DNA of 64,000 nt from Allobosea robiniae (GCF_900102525.1 NZ_FNBZ01000002.1:558001-622000); one strand, 5' to 3'. Shown: positions 46,831 through 55,210, counted from the stretch's first letter. Notes: generated by a model from the letters alone, not told the origin. Numbers and translations: made by a program.

Positions 46831-47550
46831 TTACCGGATCAGCCCGTCGAGCGTCCGCCGGACGCCGCCCAGCATCACGGCCCAGTCGGCGATGATGGCG
46901 CGAGGGAAGCGGATGTTCACGTCCATGCCGCGATGCTGGAAGGTGATGCGGCAGGGCTCGTCGAGGCCGGAGCCGGTGTCGATCGGGCAGCGCGCGGCAA
47001 AGCCCTTGCCATCGGGGACGGAGACGTAGAACTCGTCGTTCTCGAAGGGCGAGCCCTTGCGGAAGCCGCGCACCACGAGGCCGCCGGGATTGGACCAGAC
47101 GGTCGGCGTCAGGAAGCGGGCATAGGTGGCGAGCTGCCGCGCCGGCTCGTTGACCCGGTCGGGCGGGCTCAACGTGACAAGGAGCCGCTTGCGGTTCTCC
47201 GGCTGGGCCGGGCCGAGGCTCGGCCAGTCCAGGCGCAGCCGGACCATGCCGACGAGCCGGCTCGTATCGCCATCATCATCGATCCCGGAGAGGTCCTTCG
47301 GGATCATCAGGGCGACATCGCCGACGCGGGCCGGCTGCGGCACGGCTCCCGGTTCGTCGCGGCGATGGGTCAGGTAGACGGCCAGCGCCGTCGCCAGCAC
47401 GCCCGCCGTCAGGATCAGCAGCACCGCCTTCAGCAGGGCACCATCCGCGCGCGGAAGCGGGGCAGTCTGCCGCTGCAGGCGCATGCGCACCATCGAGGTC
47501 AGGTGGGCGGCCTGGTGGCCGGGCCGGTGGTAGGGCAGCGATGCGGTCAT
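46831..47550 (-). CDS. Membrane-anchored hypothetical protein
   Basis: A 239-residue protein with one membrane helix near residues 41-60 (LLKAVLLILTAGVLATALAVYLT). A periplasmic domain follows, containing ALMIPKDLSGIDDDGDTSRLVGMVRLRLDWPSLGP, FLTPTVWSNPGGLVVRGFRKGSPFENDEFYVSV and RCPIDTGSGLDEPCRITFQHRGMDVNIRFPRAIIADW. It is conserved in related bacteria by my recognition, but no function is known. A nested palindrome and a CtrA-type box lie upstream. Confidence 0.8.
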   Translation of the reverse strand: MTASLPYHRPGHQAAHLTSMVRMRLQRQTAPLPRADGALLKAVLLILTAGVLATALAVYLTHRRDEPGAVPQPARVGDVALMIPKDLSGIDDDGDTSRLVGMVRLRLDWPSLGPAQPENRKRLLVTLSPPDRVNEPARQLATYARFLTPTVWSNPGGLVVRGFRKGSPFENDEFYVSVPDGKGFAARCPIDTGSGLDEPCRITFQHRGMDVNIRFPRAIIADWAVMLGGVRRTLDGLIR

Positions 47551-47580
47551 CCCGGTGCCTTGCGCGCTAGGCTCGTTATC

Positions 47581-47642
47581 GCATTTTCGTTGTCGCGTAC
47601 CTTCGGTTCACGCGAACCGGTGTCCACTTCGCTCGAAAATGC
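47581..47642. repeat. 62-bp nested palindrome (REP-like element)
   Basis: The outer arms GCATTTTCG (47581-47589) and CGAAAATGC (47634-47642) enclose inner arms CGGTTC (47604-47609) and GAACCG (47614-47619) with an ACGC loop. Outer and inner arms are separated by 14 bases on each side. This resembles dispersed intergenic palindromes known in rhizobial genomes (gaaccggt, then cact, then aaaatgc), which is inference. It begins 31 bases upstream of the membrane-anchored protein's start. Confidence 0.6.
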
Positions 47643-47707
47643 TTTCGTCGCGACCACTGAATCACCGACGGCTTAACGCGCCGTAAACCATGACCGCGCC
47701 GGTACGG

Positions 47708-47722
47708 TTAACCATCGGTTAA
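47708..47722. promoter_or_regulatory. Candidate CtrA box TTAA-N7-TTAA
   Basis: TTAACCATCGGTTAA is an exact match to the full CtrA recognition pattern TTAA-N7-TTAA, and the half TTAACCAT is the commonest form. It lies in the divergent gap, 158 bases from the minus-strand gene and 69 bases before the plus-strand small membrane protein. With the local GC content a chance match in 64 kb is unlikely (well below one expected). Confidence 0.6.
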
Positions 47723-47790
47723 ATCTGTCCTTCACAGGCCACAGGTCATACGGCAGGCTCGGGCGTCGCTCTGGTCGAGAGTTTGCGTCC

Positions 47791-48117
47791 GTGACCATCC
47801 AGCCTTCCGCCGTCGAGGCGCTCCAGTCCCTGTTCCTCGGCTTCGCCTTCGCCGGATTGCTGGCGAGCGCGTTCGAGCTGTTCACGGCACGGCGCGCGGA
47901 TTTCAAGCTGCTGCAGGCGGGTGGGCTCGCTGCCGTCGCCAGCGTGCCCGTGGTGGTCTTCTGCGCGCCCTTCCTGATCCTGCGCAACACCGTGCACAGC
48001 CGGCCGTCAGACGGGAGGCCGTTCGCCTTCGTGATGCTCGCGAGCATGACCGCCGCGATCTGGAGCCTGGCCTCGGGGCGGGTCGTGCTCGACCTGCTGC
48101 ATTTCCTCGGCGCTTGA
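47791..48117 (+). CDS. Small membrane protein (DUF6949-like), hypothetical
   Basis: A 108-residue protein with about three hydrophobic segments (ALQSLFLGFAFAGLLASAFELF, LLQAGGLAAVASVPVVVFCAPFLILRNT, FVMLASMTAAIWSLASGRVVLDLL). The pattern recalls DUF6949, though I am not certain of the family number. The start is GTG. The function is unknown. A CtrA-type site just upstream suggests cell-cycle control. Confidence 0.78.
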   Translation: MTIQPSAVEALQSLFLGFAFAGLLASAFELFTARRADFKLLQAGGLAAVASVPVVVFCAPFLILRNTVHSRPSDGRPFAFVMLASMTAAIWSLASGRVVLDLLHFLGA

Positions 48118-48171
48118 CGACGGGCGTTGCGGGCCTGCAATCCTGAGGGCTCGAACCGTCAGGACAAGCCG

Positions 48172-48702
48172 ATGCCCCTTTATGCGCTCGATGGAACCAG
48201 CCCCGAAACCGCCGAGGCCGGAGACTGGTGGCTCGCACCCGATGCGCATGTCATCGGCCGGGTCAGGCTGGCGGCAGGGGTCGGGATCTGGTTCGGCGCG
48301 GTGCTGCGTGGCGATAATGAATGGATCAGCATCGGCGAGGGCAGCAATATCCAGGAAGGCTGCGTGCTCCATACCGATATGGGCTTTCCGCTGACGGTCG
48401 GCGCCAACTGCACGATCGGCCATCGCGCCATCCTGCATGGCTGCGCGATCGGCGAGAACAGCCTGGTCGGCATGGGAGCGACGGTGCTCAACGGCGCCAG
48501 GATCGGCCGCAACAGCCTCGTCGGCGCCAATGCGCTGGTGACGGAGGGCAAGGAATTTCCCGACAACGCGCTGATCGTCGGCTCGCCGGCCCGCGCGATC
48601 CGGACGCTCGACGAGAAGGCCGCGGACGGGATCACGGCCTCGGCGCGCGCCTATGTGCAACGCTGGCGGCAATTCGCGGTCGGCCTGCAACGGCTGGATT
48701 GA
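48172..48702 (+). CDS. Gamma-carbonic anhydrase family protein
   Basis: A 176-residue hexapeptide-repeat protein of the gamma-carbonic anhydrase/PaaY group. It shows VIGRVRLAAGVGIWFGAVLRGDNEWISIGEGSNIQEGCVLHTD, then NCTIGHRAILHGCAIGENSLVGMGA. Histidines in VLHTD, IGHRA and LHGC are the expected metal ligands. It is a trimeric left-handed beta-helix. Reversible CO2 hydration is the family activity, though many members are inactive or act in other roles. AGGACAAG precedes the ATG. Confidence 0.92.
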   Translation: MPLYALDGTSPETAEAGDWWLAPDAHVIGRVRLAAGVGIWFGAVLRGDNEWISIGEGSNIQEGCVLHTDMGFPLTVGANCTIGHRAILHGCAIGENSLVGMGATVLNGARIGRNSLVGANALVTEGKEFPDNALIVGSPARAIRTLDEKAADGITASARAYVQRWRQFAVGLQRLD

Positions 48703-48717
48703 AGCCAAAAACGCAGC

Positions 48718-48748
48718 GGGCCGGCTTCCCGATGTGGAAAGCCGGCCC
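48718..48748. terminator. Hairpin between convergent genes, terminator-like
   Basis: Perfect 10-bp arms GGGCCGGCTT / AAGCCGGCCC lie at 48718-48727 and 48739-48748, 15 bases after the gamma-carbonic anhydrase stop. Only TTGG follows on the plus strand, so the T-tract is weak. It lies between convergent genes and could serve both. Confidence 0.5.
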
Positions 48749-48846
48749 TTGGCGAAACCCGATCCCTTGGGGACGGGTGGGTGGGGACGTGACCGAGCCT
48801 CGCCGTCCTTATCGCCGCAGCCGGCTTGTGGCCGCGGCAGTCTTCC

Positions 48847-49482
48847 TCAACGCTGCACCGAGGCGACCGTCGGGGTCTGCGCGCCGCCGAGCGAGGTCCA
48901 GCCCGTGCGGTACTGGGACTCGCGCTTGACGTAGACGTAGCCGGTCTGGCTCCAGGGCAGGATCGCGTTGCGCTTGTTGTCGAGGATGAAATCGCCGCGA
49001 TCGGTACGGATCATCAGCACGGCGTGGCCGGCATTCTCCTCATCGATCACCACGGTGACCAGCATGGCGCGGCGCGGCAGGCCGGCTTCGGCCAGGCGCT
49101 TGCGCTTCAGCAGAACGTAGTCCTCGCAATCGCCCTTGCCATCCGTCGGGATGTCCCAGCGGTCGACGAGGCCCCAATGATCCTCGTCGGTGATCGCCTC
49201 GATCTCGCGATTGATCGTGTTGTTGACGGCGACGATCGTCTTCCAGAGCTTGGAGTTCACTTCGATCCGCTCGGCCTCGCGGGTGTCGACGCGGCATTCC
49301 GACGGCATACGCTTGCAGAAATCCGTCCAGGCATAGGGCGCACGGGCGTCGCCGGAAGCATCGGCCGGAAGGCTCGCCACCGGGATGCCGGCCGAGCCCT
49401 GAGCCTGAGCCGAGGTTGCGCCGGTCATGACGACCATGGCGGCCAGTGCGGTACCAATCAGATTGCGATGGAGTGAGAGCAT
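48847..49482 (-). CDS. Transglutaminase-like cysteine peptidase (BTLCP/DUF920)
   Basis: A 211-residue secreted protein with a signal peptide (LIGTALAAMVVMTGATSAQAQ). The BTLCP catalytic set is visible: cysteine in GKGDCEDYVLLKRKRL, histidine in GHAVLMI and aspartate in DFILDNKRN. The family is often periplasmic and linked to LapD/LapG-type adhesion control. AAAGGGGA before the ATG supports this start. The longer frame to 49659 is not domain-like. The catalytic residues look intact, unlike the Anbu-operon member. Confidence 0.92.
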   Translation of the reverse strand: MLSLHRNLIGTALAAMVVMTGATSAQAQGSAGIPVASLPADASGDARAPYAWTDFCKRMPSECRVDTREAERIEVNSKLWKTIVAVNNTINREIEAITDEDHWGLVDRWDIPTDGKGDCEDYVLLKRKRLAEAGLPRRAMLVTVVIDEENAGHAVLMIRTDRGDFILDNKRNAILPWSQTGYVYVKRESQYRTGWTSLGGAQTPTVASVQR

Positions 49483-49845
49483 GTCGTCCCCTTTCTGTCC
49501 CGGGGAGACGATGCGCGGCGGCAGATGGATTCGAACTGAAATGGAAACATACAAATTTATGTATTCGGCCGTCACAGCAGCCAAGTAAAAATCAGGATCA
49601 ACCTTGTTCGAAATCGGAAGTAATGTTTCGATGCGATGGGACAACCAAGCGTTAACCATTAATTGTTCGTTGTGCTGAAAGGGTCGATTAACCTACTCAA
49701 TCGTTACCGCGCCGAGGCGGCACGGAGGGCGTTGGTTGGTCCGCCGAATCCAGGGCGTAGGCGGGGAGAGGGCCGCGAGATCGAGTGGAACGCCAGCCTG
49801 CGATGAGGAATTGTTCCCGACCGACTCAGGTTCGAAAGGCTCGCT
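49483..49845. other. Intergenic region upstream of BTLCP and GST genes
   Basis: No gene is evident. The left part is relatively AT-rich and holds a near-palindrome ATACAAATTTATGTAT (49549-49564). It also holds TTAACCAT at 49652-49659, a CtrA-type half site. A possible promoter of the GST gene lies towards the right end, which is GC-rich. Confidence 0.45.
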
Positions 49846-50484
49846 ATGACTGCACTGACGATCTGGACCTATGATTGGGTGCCCGAGGGCGTGTGGGGTT
49901 TCGTCCGCGACCTCAGGCTGAGATGGGCGTGCGAGGAGGCCGGTCTCGCCTACGGCGTTCGCACCATCCCGTTCGACGGTCGCGAGACCAACCATCTCGC
50001 GCGTCAGCCCTTCGGCCAGATTCCGTTCCTGGACGATGGCAATGTGAAGCTGTTCGAGAGCGGAGCAGGCCTGCTGCACCTGGCCCGGAAAAGCGAGACG
50101 CTGATGCCGGTCGATCCGATCGGGGAAGCGGAAACGCTGCAATGGACGCTGGCCGCGCTCAATTCGATCGAGATGGTCGCCGTGCCCTGGTGGTTCCTGA
50201 CGGTCTCTGGTGCCGCCGAAAATCAACTGACGGGATGGCTCGGCATGCGCCTCGGCCAGCTCGAAACGCTTCTGGGCGAACGCGAGTGGCTCGCGGCCGG
50301 CCGCTTCACCGTCGCGGATCTGCTGATGGCGGATGTGCTGCGGGTCGAGAAGCTCCGCGCCTTCGGCGACCGGCCGGCAACGGAGGCCTATGTCGCCCGC
50401 ATCACCGATCGCCTGGCCTTCCGCAAGGCCAAGGCCGATCAGACCGCCTTGTTCAAGGCTGCCGACGCGAAGCGGCGTGCCTGA
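49846..50484 (+). CDS. Glutathione S-transferase family protein
   Basis: A 212-residue GST-like protein. The N-terminal thioredoxin-like domain contains RQPFGQIPFLDDGNVKLFESGAGLLHLAR (cis-proline in QIPFL, glutathione-binding ESG). The C-terminal helical domain has REWLAAGRFTVADLLMADVLR. The enzyme class and substrate are not predictable. It is convergent with the PilZ gene, with a gap of about 40 bases. Confidence 0.91.
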   Translation: MTALTIWTYDWVPEGVWGFVRDLRLRWACEEAGLAYGVRTIPFDGRETNHLARQPFGQIPFLDDGNVKLFESGAGLLHLARKSETLMPVDPIGEAETLQWTLAALNSIEMVAVPWWFLTVSGAAENQLTGWLGMRLGQLETLLGEREWLAAGRFTVADLLMADVLRVEKLRAFGDRPATEAYVARITDRLAFRKAKADQTALFKAADAKRRA

Positions 50485-50524
50485 ATGTGATGCGGAAAGG
50501 GCAGGAGGCCCGCAAAGCGGGGCT

Positions 50525-51139
50525 TCAGAGCTCCAGGTTCTCGTCGAGCAGGTCGGCCGAGAGCGGGAAGCGGAACTCGGCGGCATAGCCGCCGTCGAAG
50601 CGGCGCACGACGCGGGCCGGTGTCGTGCCGAGGCGAACCGGCGTGTTGATCGGCAGGTCGAGATCGCTGGAGAAGGCGGCGCCCGAGAGCGAGATGTCGA
50701 TGATGCGGACGATATGCTCGGTGCCGTCATCCATCATCAGGACCGAACGCGGATTGCGCGGCACGATGCGCTCGTGGCGGCGATCCTCGGGCAGGCCGAG
50801 CTCTTCGCGATTGGCGAGCCAGGTCAATTGCGCCGTGAATTTCTCGCGCTTGCGGCTGGTCGCGGTGATGGTCATCGCGAAACCTTCGGCCGTGGTGCGG
50901 ACGCAGGTGCCCTCGATACGGCCGAGATGCTCGAGATAGACGATGACGCGTTCGCCGGGCCGGGCCTTGGCCGGCGCCGCGAGATGGACGCCGCCAGGCG
51001 AAATGTCGATCGACTGGCAGGGATATTCCATGCGGTTCGGCAGCATGTAGCGCCCCAGCAGCACGACCTTCATACGGAAATGCCGCCTGCGCTCAGCAGG
51101 GAAAGCAGCCGCACGGGGCGTTTTGAGGGCGCTCAACAT
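50525..51139 (-). CDS. Double PilZ-domain protein
   Basis: A 204-residue protein with two PilZ domains. The first contains RRHFR and SIDISPGGVHL at about 18-54. The second contains DRRHER, then IIDISLSGAAFSSDL. Both have the RxxxR and D/NxSxxG c-di-GMP contact pattern, so both may bind. It probably modulates envelope or motility functions in response to c-di-GMP. The first in-frame codon is TTG, and the next codon, ATG, was preferred. The GGDEF/EAL gene elsewhere in the window is a possible source of the signal. Confidence 0.9.
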   Translation of the reverse strand: MLSALKTPRAAAFPAERRRHFRMKVVLLGRYMLPNRMEYPCQSIDISPGGVHLAAPAKARPGERVIVYLEHLGRIEGTCVRTTAEGFAMTITATSRKREKFTAQLTWLANREELGLPEDRRHERIVPRNPRSVLMMDDGTEHIVRIIDISLSGAAFSSDLDLPINTPVRLGTTPARVVRRFDGGYAAEFRFPLSADLLDENLEL

Positions 51140-51199
51140 CAATTCCCGACCTGGATTCCCGGGTGATCCTAGGCGGGTTGGGTTAACGTAACGTTCAGA

Positions 51200-51769
51200 T
51201 CAGGCCCGCCCGCCCGGTAATACCACGAGACGGGGCGGTTCGGCACGGCGCTGCGTGGCGGGTGGGCGTGCGGCCGCCGCGGGCCAGAGCATCCTGAGCG
51301 AGATCATCCGCATCGATTCGATGGTATCGAGGCCGAGCCAGTCCGGCGACAGGGCAGGCGAGAGCGCGCCCAGCACGCGGGCATGGGTGCGGCCCCGATA
51401 ACGCAACGGCAGCAGCAGCAGTTCGAGGTAGATCGGCGTGCCGGTGGCCGATTTGCCAGAGAGGCCGGCAACCGCCCCTGCGCTCTCGTCCATCACGGTC
51501 TGGACGAGGCGGCGCATGTCGCCCTGGGCCTCCACATCGGCCCAGAGCGCGGTGAAGGCCCGGCCACGCAATTCCCGGCCGATCAGGGCGCAGAGTCGCG
51601 TCCCTGCGAGCCGGAAGACCGGGCCGATCGGCTCGTTCTCCAGCACGAAGGTGTCGGCAAGGGCGTGCCGCAAGGCCCCGGGCTCGATCTCGCCGCGCTC
51701 CGGCGCGGCCCGGTCGCCGCGCAACCCGTCCCAATATTCGAAAACCAGACGTGTGCTCGCGTTCTTCAT
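51200..51769 (-). CDS. PAS-domain protein (PAS_5 type)
   Basis: A 189-residue protein of the alphaproteobacterial PAS_5 type. It begins MKNASTRLVFEYWDGLRGDRAAPERGEIEPGALRHALADTFVLE, with FRLAGTRLCALIGRELRGRAFTALWA in the middle. It has a standalone PAS fold and no output domain. The closing region is proline/arginine-rich. The function is unknown. A far longer in-frame reading to 52225 spans the candidate RNA and is rejected. Confidence 0.87.
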   Translation of the reverse strand: MKNASTRLVFEYWDGLRGDRAAPERGEIEPGALRHALADTFVLENEPIGPVFRLAGTRLCALIGRELRGRAFTALWADVEAQGDMRRLVQTVMDESAGAVAGLSGKSATGTPIYLELLLLPLRYRGRTHARVLGALSPALSPDWLGLDTIESMRMISLRMLWPAAAARPPATQRRAEPPRLVVLPGGRA

Positions 51770-51949
51770 CCTGTGCCCATATTGCCGTCTGTCTCTCCCC
51801 GGAGCGGCCTCGCGTCCGAAGATGACGCGGATCCGTTCGAAAGGAGGACGAATCAGTCCCTCGGAAGATCGCTGACGCATTCGCCGTGCCGTCTTGCCAC
51901 CACCGCCTGAGTCGGGGGAGGCGGCAGGGTCGTTAGGGTTAATCAAGTG

Positions 51950-52117
51950 TTGCGATTGTGGATGATCGTTAAAATGCGCATCAATTGCCCCGGAATTCGC
52001 GGGTGCGGACAGCATGCGCGGCACGAGGTGGAGGGGGGCGTGAGCCAGCCGCCCGGCACGACCGGGCGGCCTCACAGCCGGCGAAAAAGGGGACGGCGCG
52101 AGCTGCTCCCCTTTTTC
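51950..52117 (+). ncRNA. Candidate small RNA or leader RNA with two hairpins
   Basis: Hairpin 1 is GTGAG (52040-52044) and GCCGCCCGG (52048-52056), loop CACGA, then CCGGGCGGC (52062-52070) and CTCAC (52071-52075), with a 3-base bulge. Hairpin 2 is a rho-independent terminator. The 5' end is approximate. TAAAAT near 51971 may be a -10 box. Because the neighbouring genes are divergent, a terminator here implies an RNA that starts and ends within the gap. The alternative is an attenuator for the rhomboid gene 62 bases downstream. Identity unknown. Confidence 0.45.
52084..52116 (+). terminator. Rho-independent terminator
   Basis: Perfect 10-bp arms AAAAAGGGGA (52084-52093) and TCCCCTTTTT (52107-52116) with a 13-base GC-rich loop. 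The T-run on the plus strand and the A-run on its 5' side make it bidirectional in form. It is the clearest intrinsic terminator in the window. Confidence 0.75.
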
Positions 52118-52178
52118 GTTGAGTCGAGGTGGTCGGCCGCTTGCGCCGCGCCGGTGCTTCGGCAAGTGTGACGGCCGC

Positions 52179-52991
52179 ATGGCTTCCCACGATCCTTCCC
52201 CGCCGCGGCGCGAGCCCGTCTTCAACCTGCCTTCGGTCGTGGTCTGGCTGCTGGCGGTCCTGGTCCTGATCCAGGCCGGCCGCTCGCTTTTGTCGGACTA
52301 TGACGATTACGTGCTGATGTCCTGGCTGGCCTTCGTTCCGGCGCGATTGACGCTCTGGCTTTCGCCGGGCCGGATCGACGACGTCGTCGGCGCGATGGCG
52401 CAGTCCACGGCCGGACAGGACGTGGTCGAGCGGCTGCAACTCGTCAGGCTTCTGCTCGCCGATGGCGGGGTCCGCCTCTGGACGGTCCTGACCTATGGCT
52501 TCCTGCACGGCTCCTGGCTGCATCTCGTCTCCAATGCGGTCTGGCTCGCGGCTTTCGGCAGCCCGGTCGCGCGACGGCTCGGACCTGGCCGCTTCCTCAA
52601 CCTGGTGGCGCTGGCGACCATCGGCGGGGCGCTGCTGCACTGGTGGTCACGCGATCTCGACGTGCTGCCGCTGGTCGGTGCCTCCGCCGGCATTTCGGGG
52701 GCGACGGCGGCAGCGGTCCGCTTTGTCTTCGCGCCGGGCTTGCGCTTCGGCGAGCTTGGCGACGACGCGGTCGTGAAGGCGATCCCGGCCGAACCGCTCG
52801 GGCAGCTCTGGCGCAACTCGCGCGCGCTGCTGTTCATCGCGATCTGGTTCGTGACGAATATCCTGTTCGGCGCCGGGCTCGTGCCGATTTTCGGCGAGGA
52901 GACCAGCATCGCCTGGGAGGCCCATATCGGCGGCTTCGTCGTCGGGCTGCTGCTGTTTCCGCTGCTCGACCGGGGCCAGCAGCGGCGCTGA
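52179..52991 (+). CDS. Rhomboid-family intramembrane serine protease
   Basis: A 270-residue integral membrane protease with about six hydrophobic segments. The catalytic serine lies in GASAGISGATAAA, the motif GxSx(G/A), and the partner histidine is in AWEAHIGGFVVGLLLF. A GSWLHLVSNAVWLAAFG segment matches the second rhomboid helix. It cleaves membrane-spanning substrates, not predictable here. The start MASHDPSPP was chosen. A GTG a few codons upstream is also possible. It follows the candidate RNA and terminator by 62 bases. Confidence 0.9.
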   Translation: MASHDPSPPRREPVFNLPSVVVWLLAVLVLIQAGRSLLSDYDDYVLMSWLAFVPARLTLWLSPGRIDDVVGAMAQSTAGQDVVERLQLVRLLLADGGVRLWTVLTYGFLHGSWLHLVSNAVWLAAFGSPVARRLGPGRFLNLVALATIGGALLHWWSRDLDVLPLVGASAGISGATAAAVRFVFAPGLRFGELGDDAVVKAIPAEPLGQLWRNSRALLFIAIWFVTNILFGAGLVPIFGEETSIAWEAHIGGFVVGLLLFPLLDRGQQRR

Positions 52992-53166
52992 CAAGAGCGG
53001 CTCCGGTCCGCTTCCCGCGATCTTGCCTGCGTCATGGTCTTCGCCCACACTCGCTTCATTGCGAAGCACTTCCCGAGCCAGCCGGCATGGAGAGTCTTGC
53101 CGGCGCTTGCGGAGTTCCAGCGAAACCGCGCGCCGGGAACGGCGCGCCTGCGAGGAGGGATGAGCC

Positions 53167-53598
53167 ATGAATGTCGAGCAGTTGCTGAGCGGCAAGGGGC
53201 ATGATGTCATCTCGATGCAGCCGCATCGGACGCTGTCCGAGGCGATCCGCACGCTGAGCGAGAAGCGCATCGGTGCCGTGATCGTCATGGGGGCGGATGG
53301 CGCGCTGGTGGGGATCCTGTCCGAGCGCGACATCATCCGGGCGCTCGGCGAGTTGGGCGGCGCGGCGCTGGAGAGCGCGGTCTCGCGTTCGATGACCTCG
53401 AAGGTCGTGACCTGCCGGCCGCAGACCAGCGTCGACGAGCTGATGGAGATCATGACGACGGGCCGCTTCCGCCACGTCCCGGTGGTCGAGAACGGGCGCG
53501 TCACCGGCATCGTCTCGATCGGCGACGTGGTGAAGCACCGGGTCGCCGCGATCGAGGCCGAGAGCCAGGCGATGCGCGACTACATCGCCATGGCCTGA
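53167..53598 (+). CDS. CBS-domain protein
   Basis: A 143-residue protein formed by a CBS pair, 8-60 and 75-135, with VISMQPHRTLSEAIRTLSEKRIGAVIVM and HVPVVENGRVTGIVSIGDVVKHR. CBS pairs bind AMP, ATP or related ligands. As a standalone protein it is likely a small energy or nucleotide sensor. GAGGAGGGA precedes the ATG. No partner is obvious nearby. Confidence 0.92.
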   Translation: MNVEQLLSGKGHDVISMQPHRTLSEAIRTLSEKRIGAVIVMGADGALVGILSERDIIRALGELGGAALESAVSRSMTSKVVTCRPQTSVDELMEIMTTGRFRHVPVVENGRVTGIVSIGDVVKHRVAAIEAESQAMRDYIAMA

Positions 53599-53622
53599 TG
53601 CCATCTGCGCGGCCGGAGGGCT

Positions 53623-54600
53623 TCAGCTCTCCGGCGCGATATGGTTCGCGGCAACGAGGGTCGCGATGTCGTCCAGGGCCCGCCGTGCCGCCTGCCGGCC
53701 GAGCTCGATGGTCTCTCCGGCGCGGTGGAAATCGAACAGGCCGATGCGGCCGAGCTTCGGGCCGATCATCACGTCCGGCGGGTCGCCCGCCAGGCGCGAG
53801 CGCGAAATCCGGTCCTGCGTGATGTTGAAGGCGTCGATCATCACGCCGGCGAGGCCGGGACGGTTCTCGGTCGGGCGGCCGACGATGTTGCGGACGCGCT
53901 TGGCGGCACCGCTGATCCCGTCATACCAGCGCGGCTCCGGCTCGACCCGCAGCTCCGGCACGAGCGGATCGGGGTCGGAGCTCTGATCCTGGATGGTCGT
54001 GCCGCGGCCCGCGAGATCGCTGTTGAGGTTGACGCAGATCACGACATCGGCGCCGAGCGCGCGCGCCGCCGTGACCGGGACGGGGTTGACCAGCGCGCCG
54101 TCCATCAGCCAGCGTCCGCCGAGCTTCACCGGGTCGAAGATGCCGGGCAGCGCGTAGGACGCCGTCAGCGCCTCGACGAGCGGGCCATGGGTCAGCCAGA
54201 TTTCGTGGCCGAAGCCGAGCTCGGTCGCGACGGCGACGAAACGGCGATCCAGCTCCTCGATCCGGATACCGTCGAGATGCTGTTCGAGCAGGCGCTTCAG
54301 GCGCCCCCCCGCGATCAGCCCGGCGCCGCCGATATGGAAATCCATCAGGCCGACGATGCGGCGCTTGGTCATGCTGGTGGCGAATTCGCTGAGCTCGGGC
54401 AGCTTGCCCGCGGCGAGGCAGCCTCCGACCACGGCGCCAATCGACGTCCCCGCGATGACGTCGGGGCCGAAGCCGGCCTCGATCAGCACTTCGAGAGCGC
54501 CGATATGGGCCCAGCCGCGCGCCGCACCACCGCCGAGCGCAAGGCCGATCTTCGGCCGGACCAGAGCCGGCTGGCCCTCGACCGGGCGCATGTCATTCAT
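53623..54600 (-). CDS. Patatin-like phospholipase
   Basis: A 325-residue patatin-family hydrolase. The oxyanion glycine cluster is GLALGGGAARGWAHIG, the nucleophile is GTSIGAVVGG and the aspartate is in WLMDGALVNPVPV, giving the Ser-Asp dyad. RssA/YchK-like proteins share this organisation. It probably acts on lipids at the cytoplasmic side of the membrane. GGAGGTGG precedes the chosen ATG. An upstream extension to 54657 is glycine-rich and not conserved. Confidence 0.92.
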   Translation of the reverse strand: MNDMRPVEGQPALVRPKIGLALGGGAARGWAHIGALEVLIEAGFGPDVIAGTSIGAVVGGCLAAGKLPELSEFATSMTKRRIVGLMDFHIGGAGLIAGGRLKRLLEQHLDGIRIEELDRRFVAVATELGFGHEIWLTHGPLVEALTASYALPGIFDPVKLGGRWLMDGALVNPVPVTAARALGADVVICVNLNSDLAGRGTTIQDQSSDPDPLVPELRVEPEPRWYDGISGAAKRVRNIVGRPTENRPGLAGVMIDAFNITQDRISRSRLAGDPPDVMIGPKLGRIGLFDFHRAGETIELGRQAARRALDDIATLVAANHIAPES

Positions 54601-54802
54601 TGCGGCACCACCTCCGCCGAGACCAAAGGCTCGCCGCGCGACACCATCCCACCGCATGGGCTTGTCCCTCCGTGGAATGAGAGGGTCTCAGAAGCCGATG
54701 AGCGAAAGATGAACGGCCAGCCTCCGGCCATTATCGCCTCTCTTTGACGGATCCGTGAAGGCGTGCCGGCGGCATCGACGATGTGCGCCGGCTTCAATCC
54801 GG

Positions 54803-55210
54803 TCAGTCGCAAACGATCAGCGGCTTGTCCGCTTCGTTTCGCAGCGGCTGGACCCGGTAGAAGCAGGAGCAGCGCCCGGTATGGCAACAGCCGCCGTCGC
54901 CGGCGACCTTCACCTTGATCCAGAGCGCGTCCTGGTCGCAATCGACCCGCATCTCGACGATGGTTTGGATCTGGCCGGAGGTCGCACCCTTGTGCCAGAG
55001 TTCCTGGCGGGAGCGCGACCAGTACCAGGCCTCGCCGGTCTCGATCGAGCGTTGCAGCGCCTCGGCATTCATATGGGCGACCATCAGCACCGCGCCGCTA
55101 TCGGCCTCCGTCGCGACGACCGTCACCAGGCCGTTCGCGTCGAAGCGGGGGCTGAGCACCGTGCCCTCCTCAAGGGCGTGCTTGTCGGGCGCGGTGGGGA
55201 AAAGGCTCAT
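54803..55210 (-). CDS. hisI: Phosphoribosyl-AMP cyclohydrolase
   Basis: A 135-residue HisI enzyme of histidine biosynthesis that opens the adenine ring of phosphoribosyl-AMP. The metal-binding signature [12 protein letters not shown] and the C-terminal [12 protein letters not shown] cysteines are complete. It is not fused to HisE, as is usual in this group. The ATG with GGAG upstream was chosen over one five codons earlier. It is followed by folE upstream on the same strand (gap 67 bases). Confidence 0.95.
   Translation of the reverse strand: MSLFPTAPDKHALEEGTVLSPRFDANGLVTVVATEADSGAVLMVAHMNAEALQRSIETGEAWYWSRSRQELWHKGATSGQIQTIVEMRVDCDQDALWIKVKVAGDGGCCHTGRCSCFYRVQPLRNEADKPLIVCD

Larger units (their letters stand above)
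51770..52178. other. Large divergent intergenic region
   Basis: About 409 bases between the divergent PAS and rhomboid genes, the widest gene-free gap in the window. No ORF with family character is seen. It contains the two-hairpin RNA candidate and its terminator at the right side. The AT-richer segment at about 51930-51985 could hold the promoter. Confidence 0.6.

Noticed and set aside
51947-52171. A 74-residue frame through the candidate RNA
   Set aside because: The sequence is basic and low in complexity, and it runs through a perfect terminator hairpin. RNA is the better reading.
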